This document shows positions 38,578 to 48,417 of a DNA stretch of 64,000 nt, piece by piece. How positions within the stretch are numbered: the stretch's first letter is position 1; each line of letters begins with the position of its first letter. The position numbers and the translations under genes were made by a program. The notes below the pieces were generated by a model. That model was not told where the DNA came from. It made no database searches and saw nothing but the letters and a program-made list of their open reading frames with translations. The DNA comes from Idiomarina fontislapidosi (GTDB lineage Bacteria; Pseudomonadota; Gammaproteobacteria; Enterobacterales; Alteromonadaceae). The DNA is taken from positions 62,001-126,000 of the forward strand of contig NZ_QJST01000002.1 of assembly GCF_003226255.1 (NCBI RefSeq). The letters are read 5' to 3'.

Positions 38578-40014
38578 ATGAGTGAAACACTTCAAAACCA
38601 ACCGATCGAATATAATATGAAGGTCGTTCGGCAGTTTACTGTCATGACCATTATTTGGGGTATCGTCGGAATGGGCTTGGGCGTGCTTATCGCTGCACAA
38701 CTTGTGTGGCCTGAGCTAAACTTTAATACGCCTTGGCTCACCTACTCGCGTCTCCGTCCACTTCACACCAATGCCGTTATCTTTGCTTTTGGTACCAGCG
38801 CATTATTTGCCACCTCGTACTACGTTGTTCAAAAAACATGTAAAACATCGCTGTTCTCGGACCGCTTAGCAGCGTTTACGTTCTGGGGCTGGCAAGCCGT
38901 TATTGTCGCGGCTGTGATCACCTTGCCTATGGGCTTGAGCACTACAAAGGAATATGCTGAGCTCGAGTGGCCTATCGATATCTTGATTGCTGTCGTTTGG
39001 ATTGCTTACGCAATCGTATTCTTCGGCACCTTGGCGATTCGTAAAACCTCGCATATTTACGTTGCGAACTGGTTCTACGGCGGCTTTATCGTTGTTATCG
39101 CGATGTTGCACATCGTTAACAGCATGGCTATCCCTGTCAACTTCATCAAGTCGTACTCTATCTACTCAGGTGCAGTTGATGCGATGATTCAGTGGTGGTA
39201 CGGCCACAACGCGGTAGGCTTCCTATTGACCGCGGGCTTCTTAGGTATGATGTATTACTTCGTACCAAAACAAGCTGAGCGCCCTGTCTACTCATACCGT
39301 TTATCAGTCGTCCACTTCTGGGCACTTATTTCGCTGTATATCTGGGCGGGTCCTCACCACCTTCATTACACTGCGCTACCGGACTGGACTCAGTCTGTTG
39401 GTATGGTGATGTCTGTTATCTTGTTCGTACCTTCTTGGGGCGGCATGATTAACGGTATCATGACCTTATCAGGCGCATGGCATAAGTTACGTACCGACCC
39501 TATCTTGCGTTTCTTGATTGTGTCTCTGTCGTTCTACGGCATGTCGACCTTCGAAGGTCCTATGATGGCAATCAAATCTGTAAATGCCCTATCGCACTAC
39601 ACTGACTGGACAATCGGTCACGTTCACTCGGGTGCATTAGGTTGGGTTGCGATGATTACTATCGGCTCTATGTACTTCTTAGTACCGCGTTTGTTTAACC
39701 AAAAACAAATTCACAGCATCAAATTGGTTAACGTGCACTTCTGGTTGCACACCATCGGTGTTGTGTTCTACATCGTCTCAATGTGGATCTCAGGTGTGAT
39801 GCAAGGTTTGATGTGGCGCGCGACCAACGCGGATGGCACGCTCACTTATAGCTTTGTTGAAAGTGTTCAAGCTTCATACCCGTTCTGGACAGGCCGCTTT
39901 ATCGGTGGTGTGTTCATTATTACAGGTATGTTGTTGATGGCTTACAACTGTTATCAAACTATCCGTGCGGGTCGTCGTGAGACAGCCGCAGGTAACATCG
40001 TACAAACAGCCTAA
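38578..40014 (+). CDS. ccoN: cbb3-type cytochrome c oxidase subunit I
   Basis: Catalytic subunit of the high-affinity proton-pumping oxidase; it holds haem b and the haem b3-CuB centre. The 478 aa form 12 transmembrane helices. [13 protein letters not shown] contains the low-spin haem His, [13 protein letters not shown] the CuB region, [14 protein letters not shown] the CuB His pair, and [13 protein letters not shown] the haem ligands. ATG 38578 opens the ccoNOQP operon. The 153-base leader holds a short dyad (GTACG/CGTAC at 38463-38480) and no good FNR box. Confidence 0.97.
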   Translation: MSETLQNQPIEYNMKVVRQFTVMTIIWGIVGMGLGVLIAAQLVWPELNFNTPWLTYSRLRPLHTNAVIFAFGTSALFATSYYVVQKTCKTSLFSDRLAAFTFWGWQAVIVAAVITLPMGLSTTKEYAELEWPIDILIAVVWIAYAIVFFGTLAIRKTSHIYVANWFYGGFIVVIAMLHIVNSMAIPVNFIKSYSIYSGAVDAMIQWWYGHNAVGFLLTAGFLGMMYYFVPKQAERPVYSYRLSVVHFWALISLYIWAGPHHLHYTALPDWTQSVGMVMSVILFVPSWGGMINGIMTLSGAWHKLRTDPILRFLIVSLSFYGMSTFEGPMMAIKSVNALSHYTDWTIGHVHSGALGWVAMITIGSMYFLVPRLFNQKQIHSIKLVNVHFWLHTIGVVFYIVSMWISGVMQGLMWRATNADGTLTYSFVESVQASYPFWTGRFIGGVFIITGMLLMAYNCYQTIRAGRRETAAGNIVQTA

Positions 40015-40025
40015 GGGAGATAACA

Positions 40026-40649
40026 ATGAGTCGTGTAAAACATGAATTTGTAGAAAAAAACCTTGGCTGGTTGTCTGTTTTAATGATTATCGCAGTGTCG
40101 ATCGGTGGTCTCGTTGAGATCACCCCACTGTTGTTCCAAAGCCAAGTTCAGGAGCCAGTTAAAGGGTTAAAGCCTTACACTGCGCTTCAGTTAGAAGGTC
40201 GTGACATTTACATGCGCGAAGGTTGTTCAAACTGCCATAGCCAAATGATCCGTCCGTTCCGAGCTGAAACAGAGCGTTACGGTCACTATTCTTTGGCGGG
40301 CGAAAGCGTTTGGGATCACCCGTTCCTGTGGGGCTCAAAACGTACTGGACCTGATTTAGCGCGTGTAGGTGGTCGTTATAGTGATGACTGGCACTATGTT
40401 CACTTAATGAACCCTCGTAACGTAGTACCTGAGTCAAACATGCCTGCATTCCCTTGGCTCGCTGAAAACACCCTCGACGGTGCTTACACAGCCAAGAAAA
40501 TGGAAGCGCTTCGTACATTGGGCGTTCCTTATACGGATGAAGATATCGCCGGCGCTAAAGAAGCCGTGCAAGGTAAGACCGAAATGCAAGCGCTTATTGC
40601 TTATCTTCAGTCGCTCGGAACCGCTCTTCAACGCGCGGATCAAGAATGA
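40026..40649 (+). CDS. ccoO: cbb3-type cytochrome c oxidase subunit II (mono-haem)
   Basis: Membrane-anchored c-type cytochrome subunit, 207 aa. The N-terminal membrane helix (about 15-35: [20 protein letters not shown]) is followed by the haem c site CSNCH at residues 67-71, in [17 protein letters not shown], the classical CcoO signature. Met ligand and C-terminal helix are present ([10 protein letters not shown]). It follows ccoN by 11 bases and overlaps ccoQ by 4. Confidence 0.97.
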   Translation: MSRVKHEFVEKNLGWLSVLMIIAVSIGGLVEITPLLFQSQVQEPVKGLKPYTALQLEGRDIYMREGCSNCHSQMIRPFRAETERYGHYSLAGESVWDHPFLWGSKRTGPDLARVGGRYSDDWHYVHLMNPRNVVPESNMPAFPWLAENTLDGAYTAKKMEALRTLGVPYTDEDIAGAKEAVQGKTEMQALIAYLQSLGTALQRADQE

Positions 40650-40852
40650 GTTACGGAGATTACGGCACTTGGCGGGGACTATTCTCCATTGTGATTTTGG
40701 TAATTTTTATTGCCATCGTACTTTGGGTGTATTTGAGCCGCCGCGCCAATAAACAATTTGATGAGGCCGCTAATTCAATTTTTGACGAAGGTGAATTAGA
40801 CAACTCATCTAACGAGAAAAGCGAGAAACCGGAGTCCAAGAAAGATGAGTAA
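40646..40852 (+). CDS. ccoQ: cbb3-type oxidase small subunit CcoQ
   Basis: A 68-aa single-span protein: TM helix at about 10-31 ([20 protein letters not shown]), the basic turn [12 protein letters not shown] typical of CcoQ/FixQ, then an acidic Ser/Glu/Lys tail that is longer than in many relatives. CcoQ helps stabilise the oxidase complex. Overlaps ccoO by 4 bases (ATGA) and ccoP by 8. Confidence 0.92.
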   Translation: MSYGDYGTWRGLFSIVILVIFIAIVLWVYLSRRANKQFDEAANSIFDEGELDNSSNEKSEKPESKKDE

Positions 40853-41798
40853 CTTCTGGAGTGCATGGATCATAGTTCTGACGTTGGGGTTACTGTTCGC
40901 CCTGATATGGTTACTACGTTGGAACATGAAAAACTATACGGACGTCGATGAAGGCCAGGAGATGGACCATGAATTCGATGGCATCGTTGAGGTCAATAAC
41001 CCACTACCTAAGTGGTGGACTTACCTATTCTGGGCGTGTTTTGCTTGGGGTTTTGTCTACCTAGCATTATATCCAGGTTTGGGTAAATTCGACGGCTTAC
41101 TCGGCTGGAAAAGCTCAAACCAAGACGTTCAGTCATTGGCAGAGTCTCGTGCAGCGATGGACGCCTCAAATAGCGAAGGCTCGATTGTGCAATACGACCG
41201 TGAGGTGCGTGATGCAGAAGAAGAGTTTGGCCCTATTTTTGAAGCGTATGCACAAACGCCAATCCCTGAGTTAATTAAAAACGAGGATGCATTGGAGGTC
41301 GGTCAACGTTTGTTCCTACAAAACTGTTCACAGTGTCATGGCTCAAACGCGATGGGTGGTCCTGGCTTCCCTAACCTAACCGACAATGATTGGCTGTATG
41401 GTGGAACACCACACGACATCAAGACCACGTTGTTAAACGGTCGCCAAGGCAACATGCCAGCATGGAGTGACCAGTTCAGTGACCAAGAAATCACCGAGTT
41501 GGCTAACTATGTGGCGAGCCTGAGTGGACGTGAGCGTGACCCTGAGCTTGTCGCGGCCGGTAAGAAAAACTTCGCAGTGTGTTCAGCCTGCCATGGTCCA
41601 AATGGCAAAGGCAACCAGCAACTGGGTGCACCTAACTTAACCGACAATGTATGGTTATATGGTGGTTCGATTGCTGCGATTGAAGAGACCCTGCACTACG
41701 GTCGTAATGGTGTCATGCCAGCATGGAAAGATATCCTCGGAGAGGATAAAATACACGTAGTCTCAGCGTACATTTACAGCTTATCTAACGACGAGTAA
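40845..41798 (+). CDS. ccoP: cbb3-type cytochrome c oxidase subunit III (di-haem)
   Basis: Di-haem c subunit that takes electrons from the bc1 complex or soluble cytochromes. The 317 aa have two N-terminal membrane helices (about 5-25 and 58-80), a periplasmic part with haem sites CSQCH (161-165) and CSACH (246-250), and Met ligands in GNMPAW and GVMPAW. It is the last gene of ccoNOQP; a strong terminator follows. Confidence 0.97.
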   Translation: MSNFWSAWIIVLTLGLLFALIWLLRWNMKNYTDVDEGQEMDHEFDGIVEVNNPLPKWWTYLFWACFAWGFVYLALYPGLGKFDGLLGWKSSNQDVQSLAESRAAMDASNSEGSIVQYDREVRDAEEEFGPIFEAYAQTPIPELIKNEDALEVGQRLFLQNCSQCHGSNAMGGPGFPNLTDNDWLYGGTPHDIKTTLLNGRQGNMPAWSDQFSDQEITELANYVASLSGRERDPELVAAGKKNFAVCSACHGPNGKGNQQLGAPNLTDNVWLYGGSIAAIEETLHYGRNGVMPAWKDILGEDKIHVVSAYIYSLSNDE

Positions 41799-41811
41799 GT
41801 AAATCTGATGT

Positions 41812-41838
41812 AAAGCCCCGCTACGGCGGGGTTTTTTG
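41812..41838 (+). terminator. Terminator after ccoP
   Basis: Stem CCCCGC (41816-41821) / GCGGGG (41826-41831), TACG tetraloop, followed by six T. It divides ccoNOQP from the assembly genes. Confidence 0.92.
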
Positions 41839-41856
41839 TAAAAGAGGATCAATACT

Positions 41857-42354
41857 ATGGAGAAACCCTGGTATAAGCAGTTTTGGCCTTGGTTTCTAAT
41901 CGCCCTACCCGTCACGGTGATGTGCGTGTGCGCGACGATTATTTACCTGTCAGCATCGCAAGGTGGCTTCTCAATGGTTGTCGACGATTATTATAAACGC
42001 GGCAAAACCATTAACGCGGTTATCGAGCACGTCGAAAAGGCGAAGCAGTTAGGTATTTCGTTTAACCTGACAGCACAAGAGGGAAAATTCACCCTTCAAT
42101 ACGCATCGGGTCAACCTAAAGAACTGACTGCATTAACTGTGAAATTTGTTCACGCCACGCAAGCGGATAAAGACTTTCAACGCCAAGTAACCGTAGGCGC
42201 TGATGGTGTCTATCGCACCAACATCCCTGCCGATATGAACGGCAAATATACTGTGACGGTGACACCACACAATGCCGACTGGAAAGTCAGTGAACAGTTT
42301 TACTTCCCATTAACGAAAGCCACGTTGTTGGAGCCCAACCTCTATGGCGTCTGA
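41857..42354 (+). CDS. fixH: FixH family cbb3 oxidase assembly protein
   Basis: A 165-aa protein with an N-terminal membrane helix (about 8-32: FWPWFLIALPVTVMCVCATII) and a periplasmic beta domain. The motif GGFSMVVDDYYKRGKTIN is the FixH hallmark. FixH/CcoH is needed for maturation or stability of cbb3 oxidase together with FixI and FixS. Its end overlaps fixI by 11 bases. In many relatives ccoG lies just before fixH; here there is only a terminator between ccoP and fixH. Confidence 0.92.
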   Translation: MEKPWYKQFWPWFLIALPVTVMCVCATIIYLSASQGGFSMVVDDYYKRGKTINAVIEHVEKAKQLGISFNLTAQEGKFTLQYASGQPKELTALTVKFVHATQADKDFQRQVTVGADGVYRTNIPADMNGKYTVTVTPHNADWKVSEQFYFPLTKATLLEPNLYGV

Positions 42355-44743
42355 AGTTGAAGACGGCGTTTGTTTTCATTGTTTGCAGCCGATACCTCAT
42401 GGGATTGAGTTGTCGGTTGTTTATCAAGATGAATCGCAAGCCGTTTGTTGCGCTGGTTGTCAGGCGGTCGCCGAAACCATTATTGAACATGGATTAACCG
42501 CTTATTATAAGCACCGCGATCTTGATAAACCGCAACAAACACCCCTACTTCCCGAACAGCTTAAAGAACTGGATGTCTATGACAATCCCGACGTCCAGTC
42601 CGATTTTGTGCGAAGCTTAGATAATCAGGCTAAACAGACCACGCTGACAGTCAATAATATTACCTGTGGCGCCTGTGCCTGGCTGATTGAGCGTGAACTA
42701 GCAAAGACCCCCGGTGTGATCAAATCTGTCGTCAATGTGAGTAACCAACGCCTCCACATTGAATGGGACAGCGCACAAATCAAACTCAGTGAAATCATCA
42801 CACGACTGGCGCGTATTGGCTATCAGGCACTTCCTTTCCAGCAGAACCAAATTGAAGCAAACATAAACGCGCGCCGTAAAGGGTTTATCCAACGGCTCGG
42901 CGTCGCTGGGTTAGCGACCATGCAAGTGATGATGATTGCATTTGCACTGTACTTTGGTGTGGTATCGGATCTTGATCCGACGACACAACAATACCTTTGG
43001 GTTGTCAGTTTTGTCTTTGCAACGCCTGTCATACTCTATAGCGCGCAGCCTTTTTATAAGAGTGCGTTAAAAAGCATACAAGCCGGTCGTGTTAATATGG
43101 ATGTACCGGTTACCATCGCCTTGATTGGCGCCTATTTAGCGAGCCTTTACGCGGTTATAATAGGTCGAGGCGAAGTGTATTTCGAATCAATCTCAATGTT
43201 TACCTTTTTCCTACTAACAGGACGCTTTTTAGAACTATTAGCAAAAGAAAAAGCCCTTAAGTTTTCGACTAACCGTCTAACCTACATTCCGAATTTAGCG
43301 CACCGCGAGTATCAAGGCGGTTTAGAAGATATCTCGGCTAAGCAGCTTAAGGTCAACGATATTATCGTTGTGAAGCCGGGTGAGACGATTCCAGCAGATG
43401 GCGTCCTACTGAGCGATAAAGCCGCAGTGGACGAAAGTCTATTAACCGGTGAAAGCCGCCCGGTCACTAAAGCAACCGGCGACGGCATTGTCGCAGGCTC
43501 GGTCAACCAAAATGTTACTTTACGTATTAAGATTACCGCGACGGCTCAACAAACCGTGTTAGCTAGTATCGTGGCGATGCAGGATGCAGCACTCGCCGAT
43601 AAGCCGAAGGTACAAAAAGCCATCGATCACATCGCGCAGTATTTTGTGATGACGTTACTGGTGATTGCTGCAGTGACTTTCTTTGTGTGGTCTTGGATCG
43701 ACCCTGACCATGCCTTATGGGTGACGCTTGCTGTTTTGGTGGCTACCTGCCCATGTGCACTATCGCTTGCTGCACCGACCTCGATTACAGGTGCGGTGCA
43801 CCGACTCAACCGTATGAATGTGCTGGTTAAAGGTGCCCAATTACTCGAGAGTGTAAAACACCTTGATACTGTTGTATTTGATAAGACAGGCACACTTACC
43901 TATGGTCAATTCAAACTGATCTCGCGTGAAGATTACAGTGATGTTGAGACAATCAACGCGCTTGTGAGTGCAATAGAGCAGCGCTCTGAGCACCCTATTG
44001 CCGCTGCACTTGCGCATCTAAGTGATCGTCCAGTGCAACCTGATGAGTTAACAAACCACACAGGGCAAGGCATTGACGCTGTCATTAACGGTCAAGCATA
44101 TCGACTCGGGCGTGAGGAATTCATTCAAGCGTGGCATCCAGAATTTAACGCTAAGCCACAGAGCAATGTAATTCTAGCCTCGCGTCAAGCTGTGTTGGCA
44201 GAGTTTCAGGTTGATGATCAAGTGCGTGAGGATAGCCACGCGGTTGTTTCTGCGTTAAAACAACAAGGTATTCGTACGATCATGCTTACGGGTGATAGTC
44301 ATGCGCGTGCCGAAAAACTCGCTCAATCACTTGCGATTGACGAAGTTCTGAGCGAACAATCTCCGGCTGATAAAGTCGATACGATTAATGCATTGCAACG
44401 CCAGCAGCGCACTGTCTGGATGATCGGCGATGGTATCAATGACAGTCCTGTACTCGCGCAAGCCGACTTGTCGATGACGTTTGCTCATGCATCGGATATG
44501 GCGCAAACGGCCGCCGATGTGGTATTGCTGAACGACCAGTTAACACGTGTGTTGGACGTTATTTCGACGGCGCGTAAAACGCGGATTATTATGCGCCAGA
44601 ACTTTATTTGGGCTGCCGGCTATAACCTGACTATTCTGCCTGTTGCAGCCTTAGGTCTGGTCGCCCCGTGGGCCGCTGCATTGGGGATGTCGTTAAGTTC
44701 GTTAGTCGTCGTAGCTAATTCATTAAGGTTGTATCGCTTATGA
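42344..44743 (+). CDS. fixI: Copper-exporting P1B-type ATPase FixI/CcoI
   Basis: Copper ATPase that supplies Cu for the CuB centre of cbb3 oxidase. The 799 aa begin with a cysteine-rich metal-binding domain (CFHC at 10-13, then CCAGCQAV), then an HMA domain with CGACAW, and eight membrane helices with the transport motif CPCALSLAAP in TM6. The actuator loop has TGES, the phosphorylation site is DKTGTLTYG, and the nucleotide domain has EQRSEHPIA and GDGINDSPVLAQAD. The ATG lies within the fixH end, and the stop overlaps ccoS by 4 bases. Confidence 0.96.
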   Translation: MASEVEDGVCFHCLQPIPHGIELSVVYQDESQAVCCAGCQAVAETIIEHGLTAYYKHRDLDKPQQTPLLPEQLKELDVYDNPDVQSDFVRSLDNQAKQTTLTVNNITCGACAWLIERELAKTPGVIKSVVNVSNQRLHIEWDSAQIKLSEIITRLARIGYQALPFQQNQIEANINARRKGFIQRLGVAGLATMQVMMIAFALYFGVVSDLDPTTQQYLWVVSFVFATPVILYSAQPFYKSALKSIQAGRVNMDVPVTIALIGAYLASLYAVIIGRGEVYFESISMFTFFLLTGRFLELLAKEKALKFSTNRLTYIPNLAHREYQGGLEDISAKQLKVNDIIVVKPGETIPADGVLLSDKAAVDESLLTGESRPVTKATGDGIVAGSVNQNVTLRIKITATAQQTVLASIVAMQDAALADKPKVQKAIDHIAQYFVMTLLVIAAVTFFVWSWIDPDHALWVTLAVLVATCPCALSLAAPTSITGAVHRLNRMNVLVKGAQLLESVKHLDTVVFDKTGTLTYGQFKLISREDYSDVETINALVSAIEQRSEHPIAAALAHLSDRPVQPDELTNHTGQGIDAVINGQAYRLGREEFIQAWHPEFNAKPQSNVILASRQAVLAEFQVDDQVREDSHAVVSALKQQGIRTIMLTGDSHARAEKLAQSLAIDEVLSEQSPADKVDTINALQRQQRTVWMIGDGINDSPVLAQADLSMTFAHASDMAQTAADVVLLNDQLTRVLDVISTARKTRIIMRQNFIWAAGYNLTILPVAALGLVAPWAAALGMSLSSLVVVANSLRLYRL

Positions 44744-44922
44744 GTGTTATATACGCATTAATCCCGGTCGCCATCCTATTCGTTATTTTAGCGGTCGTTA
44801 TTTTCTTTTGGGCGGTGCGTTCTAATCAGTTTGAGGATATTGAACGCCAAGGGATGAATATCCTGATGGATGACGACGACGAAAAAGAAGCACCGAAAAA
44901 AACTGATGACCGATCAAATTAA
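44740..44922 (+). CDS. ccoS: cbb3 oxidase maturation protein CcoS
   Basis: A 60-aa protein with one N-terminal membrane helix (IYALIPVAILFVILAVVIFF) followed by WAVRSNQFEDIERQGMNILMDDD, the standard CcoS/FixS motif. It is required for insertion of cofactors into CcoN in known systems. Both ends overlap neighbours (fixI by 4, the SafE-like gene by 17 bases). Confidence 0.95.
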   Translation: MSVIYALIPVAILFVILAVVIFFWAVRSNQFEDIERQGMNILMDDDDEKEAPKKTDDRSN

Positions 44923-45568
44923 TTGGCTAACGCCTATCATTATGGGCCTTGCCGGCGCGGGGCATTGTCTCGCCATGTGTGGTGGTCTTGCCGCCGCTAT
45001 GGGGGTTAACCAGAACCGACTCACCGTGCTGGTTTATAACCTTGGTCGACTCACCTCATACGCCCTACTCGGCGCTATCATGGGCGGTGCCATCGCATTA
45101 CTGGCACCCGATACACCTTATACAACACCAGCACTGCGAATTTTTGCGGCAGCGATGATGATCCTGCTCGGTCTCTACCTTACGGGCTGGTGGCCAATAC
45201 TGGTCAAACTCGAAACCTTAGGTCGTCCGTTGTGGCGGAGACTACAACCGCTTGCGGTGCGATTGCGTGGACAGCAAGGCCTTTTACCCGCGTATTTGGC
45301 CGGTATGTTTTGGGGATGGTTGCCCTGCGGCTTGGTATACAGCGCGTTAAGTTACGCTGCTGTTTCGGGGAGTGCTGCAACAGGCGCAGGCTACATGGCA
45401 TTATTTGCACTCGGCACGTTTCCAGCGATGGTAGGACTTGGGTTGCTGAGCCAGCATGTGGCTCAATTGTTTCGCGCCCAAGGCGTTCGTGTTGCGTTAG
45501 GCATCATGATGCTGCTCTATGGGTTGTGGTCACTATTGATCGTTATCAAACCGCTTATCCAAGGATAA
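44906..45568 (+). CDS. SafE/TauE-type membrane protein (cytochrome biogenesis-like)
   Basis: A 220-aa protein with about six membrane helices. It starts MTDQINWLTPIIMGLAGAGHCLAMCGGLAAAMG; the GHCxxMCGG motif and GMFWGWLPCGLVYSAL are typical of the 'sulfite exporter TauE/SafE' group (DsbD/CcdA-like) that stands beside fixI-ccoS in many genomes. A role in copper or thiol handling for cbb3 assembly is likely but not proven. ATG 44906 lies within ccoS; a frame open to 44870 merely extends into it. In many relatives fnr follows, but here it is uspE. Confidence 0.88.
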   Translation: MTDQINWLTPIIMGLAGAGHCLAMCGGLAAAMGVNQNRLTVLVYNLGRLTSYALLGAIMGGAIALLAPDTPYTTPALRIFAAAMMILLGLYLTGWWPILVKLETLGRPLWRRLQPLAVRLRGQQGLLPAYLAGMFWGWLPCGLVYSALSYAAVSGSAATGAGYMALFALGTFPAMVGLGLLSQHVAQLFRAQGVRVALGIMMLLYGLWSLLIVIKPLIQG

Positions 45569-45645
45569 CCGCGAACACTGGTACAGCATTCGTTATTGCG
45601 CTAAATTGGTGTTATCAGTCATTGGTTTTGCGGATGGGAAAAAAC

Positions 45646-46572
45646 ATGGAACGGTTTAAACGGATTCTCGTTGTTGTCGATCCTGCGGATGAAGCACATA
45701 AAGCGATCAACCGATCGTTGCATATTGCACGCTTAACACAAGCAAAGCTCAGTTTATTTCTCTCAATCTACGATTTCTCCTACGAGATGACGACGATGTT
45801 ATCGCGCGAAGAGCGCGATACGATGCGGACTAATTTAATTGGTGACCGTCGTGCGTGGGTCGCTGACCTGCTCGAGGGCTTCGACACCGATGGCGTTGAA
45901 ATTGACATTACTGTGGTATGGCACAACCGTCCATTTGAAGCCATTATTGAACAAATTCAAAAACTGGAAGCAGATTTGCTCGTGAAAGCGACTCAGGTTC
46001 AGCCAAGCTTTCAAAACCTGTTGTTCACCCCTACCGACTGGCACCTATTGCGCAAAGCACCATGTCCCGTGCTTCTGGTTAAAGAACACGCGTGGCCACA
46101 ACATGGTCAAGTGCTCGCAGCGGTCCATAGTGGCTCCGAAGAGCAGGAACATAAAGATCTGAATGATCGTGTTGTTGATACAGCTCAAGCAATAACCGAG
46201 GTATTAAATGCCAGTCTCCACTTGGTAAACGCCTATCCGACAGCACCGATTAATGTCGCGGTAGAAATTCCAGAGTTTGATGTTACTCAGTATAGCGATG
46301 AACTGGCGCGTCATCACAAGAATGCGATGGCCAACTTTGCCCGTAAACACCACATTCCCACTACGCAACAACACGTTGAGCAAGGGTTACCAGAACAAGT
46401 AATCCCCGATCTGGCTAAACGGCTGGATGCCGAACTGGTGGTTTTGGGCACAAAAGGTCGTACCGGCTTTTCTGCTGCATTATTAGGCAATACTGCCGAG
46501 CACGTATTAGAAAGGCTCAACTGCGATATATTGGCTATCAAGCCGCTAGACTTTAAATCGCCAGTGGCATAA
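45646..46572 (+). CDS. uspE: Universal stress protein UspE
   Basis: Tandem Usp-domain protein (308 aa; E. coli UspE 316). The first domain is at about 1-140, with RILVVVDPADEAHKAI and the nearly invariant IYDFSYEMTT, and the second at about 155-305, ending VVLGTKGRTGFSAALLGNTAEHVLERLNCDILAIKP, which has the G-2x-G-9x-G-S/N nucleotide pattern. ATG 45646 follows GGGA and gives the family N-terminus; the long frame upstream to 45190 is a shadow of the SafE-like gene. In E. coli uspE is next to fnr and ttcA. Here ttcA follows but fnr is not present. Confidence 0.94.
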   Translation: MERFKRILVVVDPADEAHKAINRSLHIARLTQAKLSLFLSIYDFSYEMTTMLSREERDTMRTNLIGDRRAWVADLLEGFDTDGVEIDITVVWHNRPFEAIIEQIQKLEADLLVKATQVQPSFQNLLFTPTDWHLLRKAPCPVLLVKEHAWPQHGQVLAAVHSGSEEQEHKDLNDRVVDTAQAITEVLNASLHLVNAYPTAPINVAVEIPEFDVTQYSDELARHHKNAMANFARKHHIPTTQQHVEQGLPEQVIPDLAKRLDAELVVLGTKGRTGFSAALLGNTAEHVLERLNCDILAIKPLDFKSPVA

Positions 46573-46593
46573 TACAAGGGTGTTCGCTATAAT
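46564..46593 (+). promoter_or_regulatory. Promoter of ttcA
   Basis: GTGGCA (46564-46569), 18-base spacer, perfect TATAAT (46588-46593), GC-rich discriminator CGCGCC. Part overlaps the end of uspE. The 13 bases CGCTATAATCGCG are the same as in the rlmKL promoter. Confidence 0.6.
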
Positions 46594-46629
46594 CGCGCCC
46601 TATTTTTGGCGACACTAATATAGGCACAC

Positions 46630-47556
46630 ATGGGTATGCAAACGGAGCGCACTGAGGCGAAGAAACAGTACGGCTTTAACAAACTGCAAAAGCGCATCCG
46701 CAGAGAGACCGGAAAGGCTATTCAGCAGTTCTCGATGATTGAGCACAATGATAAGATCATGGTCTGCCTGTCGGGCGGAAAAGACAGCTATACCCTCCTC
46801 GATACACTCATGTATCTAAAACGTGTCGCACCCATTCACTTTGATATTATTGCGGTCAACCTCGATCAAAAACAACCGGGATTTCCGGAGCACGTGCTAC
46901 CTCAGTATCTTGAGCAATTAGGCGTGGATTACGAAATTGTCGAGGAAGACACGTACAGTATCGTAAAAGATAAGATCCCAGAGGGGAAAACAACCTGCTC
47001 GCTTTGCTCTCGTTTGCGCCGTGGAATTTTGTACAAGACAGCTAAACGTCTTGGTGCTACTAAGATTGCATTGGGCCATCACCGTGATGACATGATCGAG
47101 ACAATGTTCTTAAATATGTTTTATGGCGGTAAGCTAAAATCGATGCCGCCGAAGTTAGTCAGTGATAATGGTGAGCATGTCGTCATTCGCCCGTTAGCGT
47201 TCTGCCGAGAAAAAGATATAGCGCGTTATTCTGAGGCGATGGCATTTCCTATCATTCCCTGTAACTTATGTGGCTCGCAGGAAAATCTCCAGCGTAAAAA
47301 CATTAAAACAATGCTGAATCAATGGGATCGACAATTCCCGGGTCGAATTGAGAGCATATTTACTGCGATGCAAAGTGTCACGCCATCACATTTGGTTGAT
47401 AATGAATTGTTTAACTTTGATGCGGTCAAGGCAACCGGAGTGGAAACAGAAGAAGGCGACACCGCGTTCGATGCGCCCTCTTTTAATCAGTCGTTTGTGC
47501 CTGAAGACACTGAAGAACAAAGCACCTCAGCTATCCAGATTACACAAATAGCCTAA
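46630..47556 (+). CDS. ttcA: tRNA 2-thiocytidine biosynthesis protein TtcA
   Basis: Iron-sulfur enzyme that thiolates C32 of tRNAs. The 308 aa (E. coli 311) contain the PP-loop [11 protein letters not shown], the CSLC pair (in [13 protein letters not shown]) and a third Cys region [12 protein letters not shown], all needed for the cluster and catalysis. The C-terminal acidic extension is poorly conserved. It has its own promoter. The stop overlaps the convergent bax-like gene by 4 bases, and no terminator is visible there. Confidence 0.96.
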   Translation: MGMQTERTEAKKQYGFNKLQKRIRRETGKAIQQFSMIEHNDKIMVCLSGGKDSYTLLDTLMYLKRVAPIHFDIIAVNLDQKQPGFPEHVLPQYLEQLGVDYEIVEEDTYSIVKDKIPEGKTTCSLCSRLRRGILYKTAKRLGATKIALGHHRDDMIETMFLNMFYGGKLKSMPPKLVSDNGEHVVIRPLAFCREKDIARYSEAMAFPIIPCNLCGSQENLQRKNIKTMLNQWDRQFPGRIESIFTAMQSVTPSHLVDNELFNFDAVKATGVETEEGDTAFDAPSFNQSFVPEDTEEQSTSAIQITQIA

Positions 47557-48407
47557 TTTGATGCAGCGGCGGCTTCCGAAGTCGCCGCATCTTCTTGTTC
47601 AATAATGGCATCAACAATGGGTCGATTAACTCGAATCATTGCCTTTAACTCATCAATATAATCTTGCCCGCGCTCTGAGTAACTGTGTAAGCCACTCAGC
47701 AATGGTATCGCACGCACTTGCTCATCGCGTTGTCGCATCACCTGGCGAATTTGGCGTAATTCCAAGTACGGGTCATGAGTATTAATATTACGCATGTAAC
47801 TGCGGACTGACTGCGCCACATGGTCAAACTTAGCGACCTCATGGTTCATTCCTTCAGGTCGCTGTTCAGGCACTAATCCACAGCCTTCGCGATAACACCA
47901 CTGACCAAATAGGTTGAGTCCTTCTTGCGCAAACCGGGACATACCCCATGCCGACTCATTCGCCGCCTGTACAAGAACCATCATCGTTGGAATGATATCC
48001 ACTCGACGTTTGAGCAGCTCAAACTGCTCAGCGCTATCAAGCGTTGGGTCGACTTCGTAGTAGTCGACCAGGCGAGCAAGTTGTTTTTTGTCTTGCTCGT
48101 TCTCAAAGCCACGACTGAATGCACTCTCGATAGCCAATAGTTGCTGTCTCTCGTGCAGAATACGTAGGTTTTCTGCCTCAATCACCGGCAATAAGTAGCG
48201 AAAAAACTCCTTCTTTTTCTCTCGGACGTCGTTAAATTTATCAAAATTAGGTATTTCAGTTCGAGGCGCCAATGTCGGTATTGGCGGTAAACCATGGCTC
48301 GCAATATCCTTCTCGCTTGCCGGTTTCTCATACTTACTGAAAAACGGTAACAACAACGCGGCGATGCACACCAAAATAAAGAAAATGATGAATAGTTTTT
48401 TTCGCAT
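47553..48407 (-). CDS. bax: Bax-like glucosaminidase-domain protein
   Basis: A 284-aa membrane-anchored peptidoglycan hydrolase-like protein. It has an N-terminal signal anchor ([21 protein letters not shown]), a helical middle and a glucosaminidase domain at about 140-275 with [25 protein letters not shown] (catalytic Glu in ANESAW), [10 protein letters not shown] and [19 protein letters not shown] 48407 is preceded by AAAGGAG at 48413-48419; upstream frame residues overlap the neighbouring gene and are rejected. It follows the membrane-protein gene by 10 bases in an operon. Confidence 0.9.
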   Translation of the reverse strand: MRKKLFIIFFILVCIAALLLPFFSKYEKPASEKDIASHGLPPIPTLAPRTEIPNFDKFNDVREKKKEFFRYLLPVIEAENLRILHERQQLLAIESAFSRGFENEQDKKQLARLVDYYEVDPTLDSAEQFELLKRRVDIIPTMMVLVQAANESAWGMSRFAQEGLNLFGQWCYREGCGLVPEQRPEGMNHEVAKFDHVAQSVRSYMRNINTHDPYLELRQIRQVMRQRDEQVRAIPLLSGLHSYSERGQDYIDELKAMIRVNRPIVDAIIEQEDAATSEAAAASN

Positions 48408-48417
48408 TCGAGCTCCT

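Noticed and set aside
45190-45645. Long N-terminal extension of uspE
   Set aside because: It overlaps the SafE-like membrane protein gene in another frame, and the Usp family start lies at 45646.
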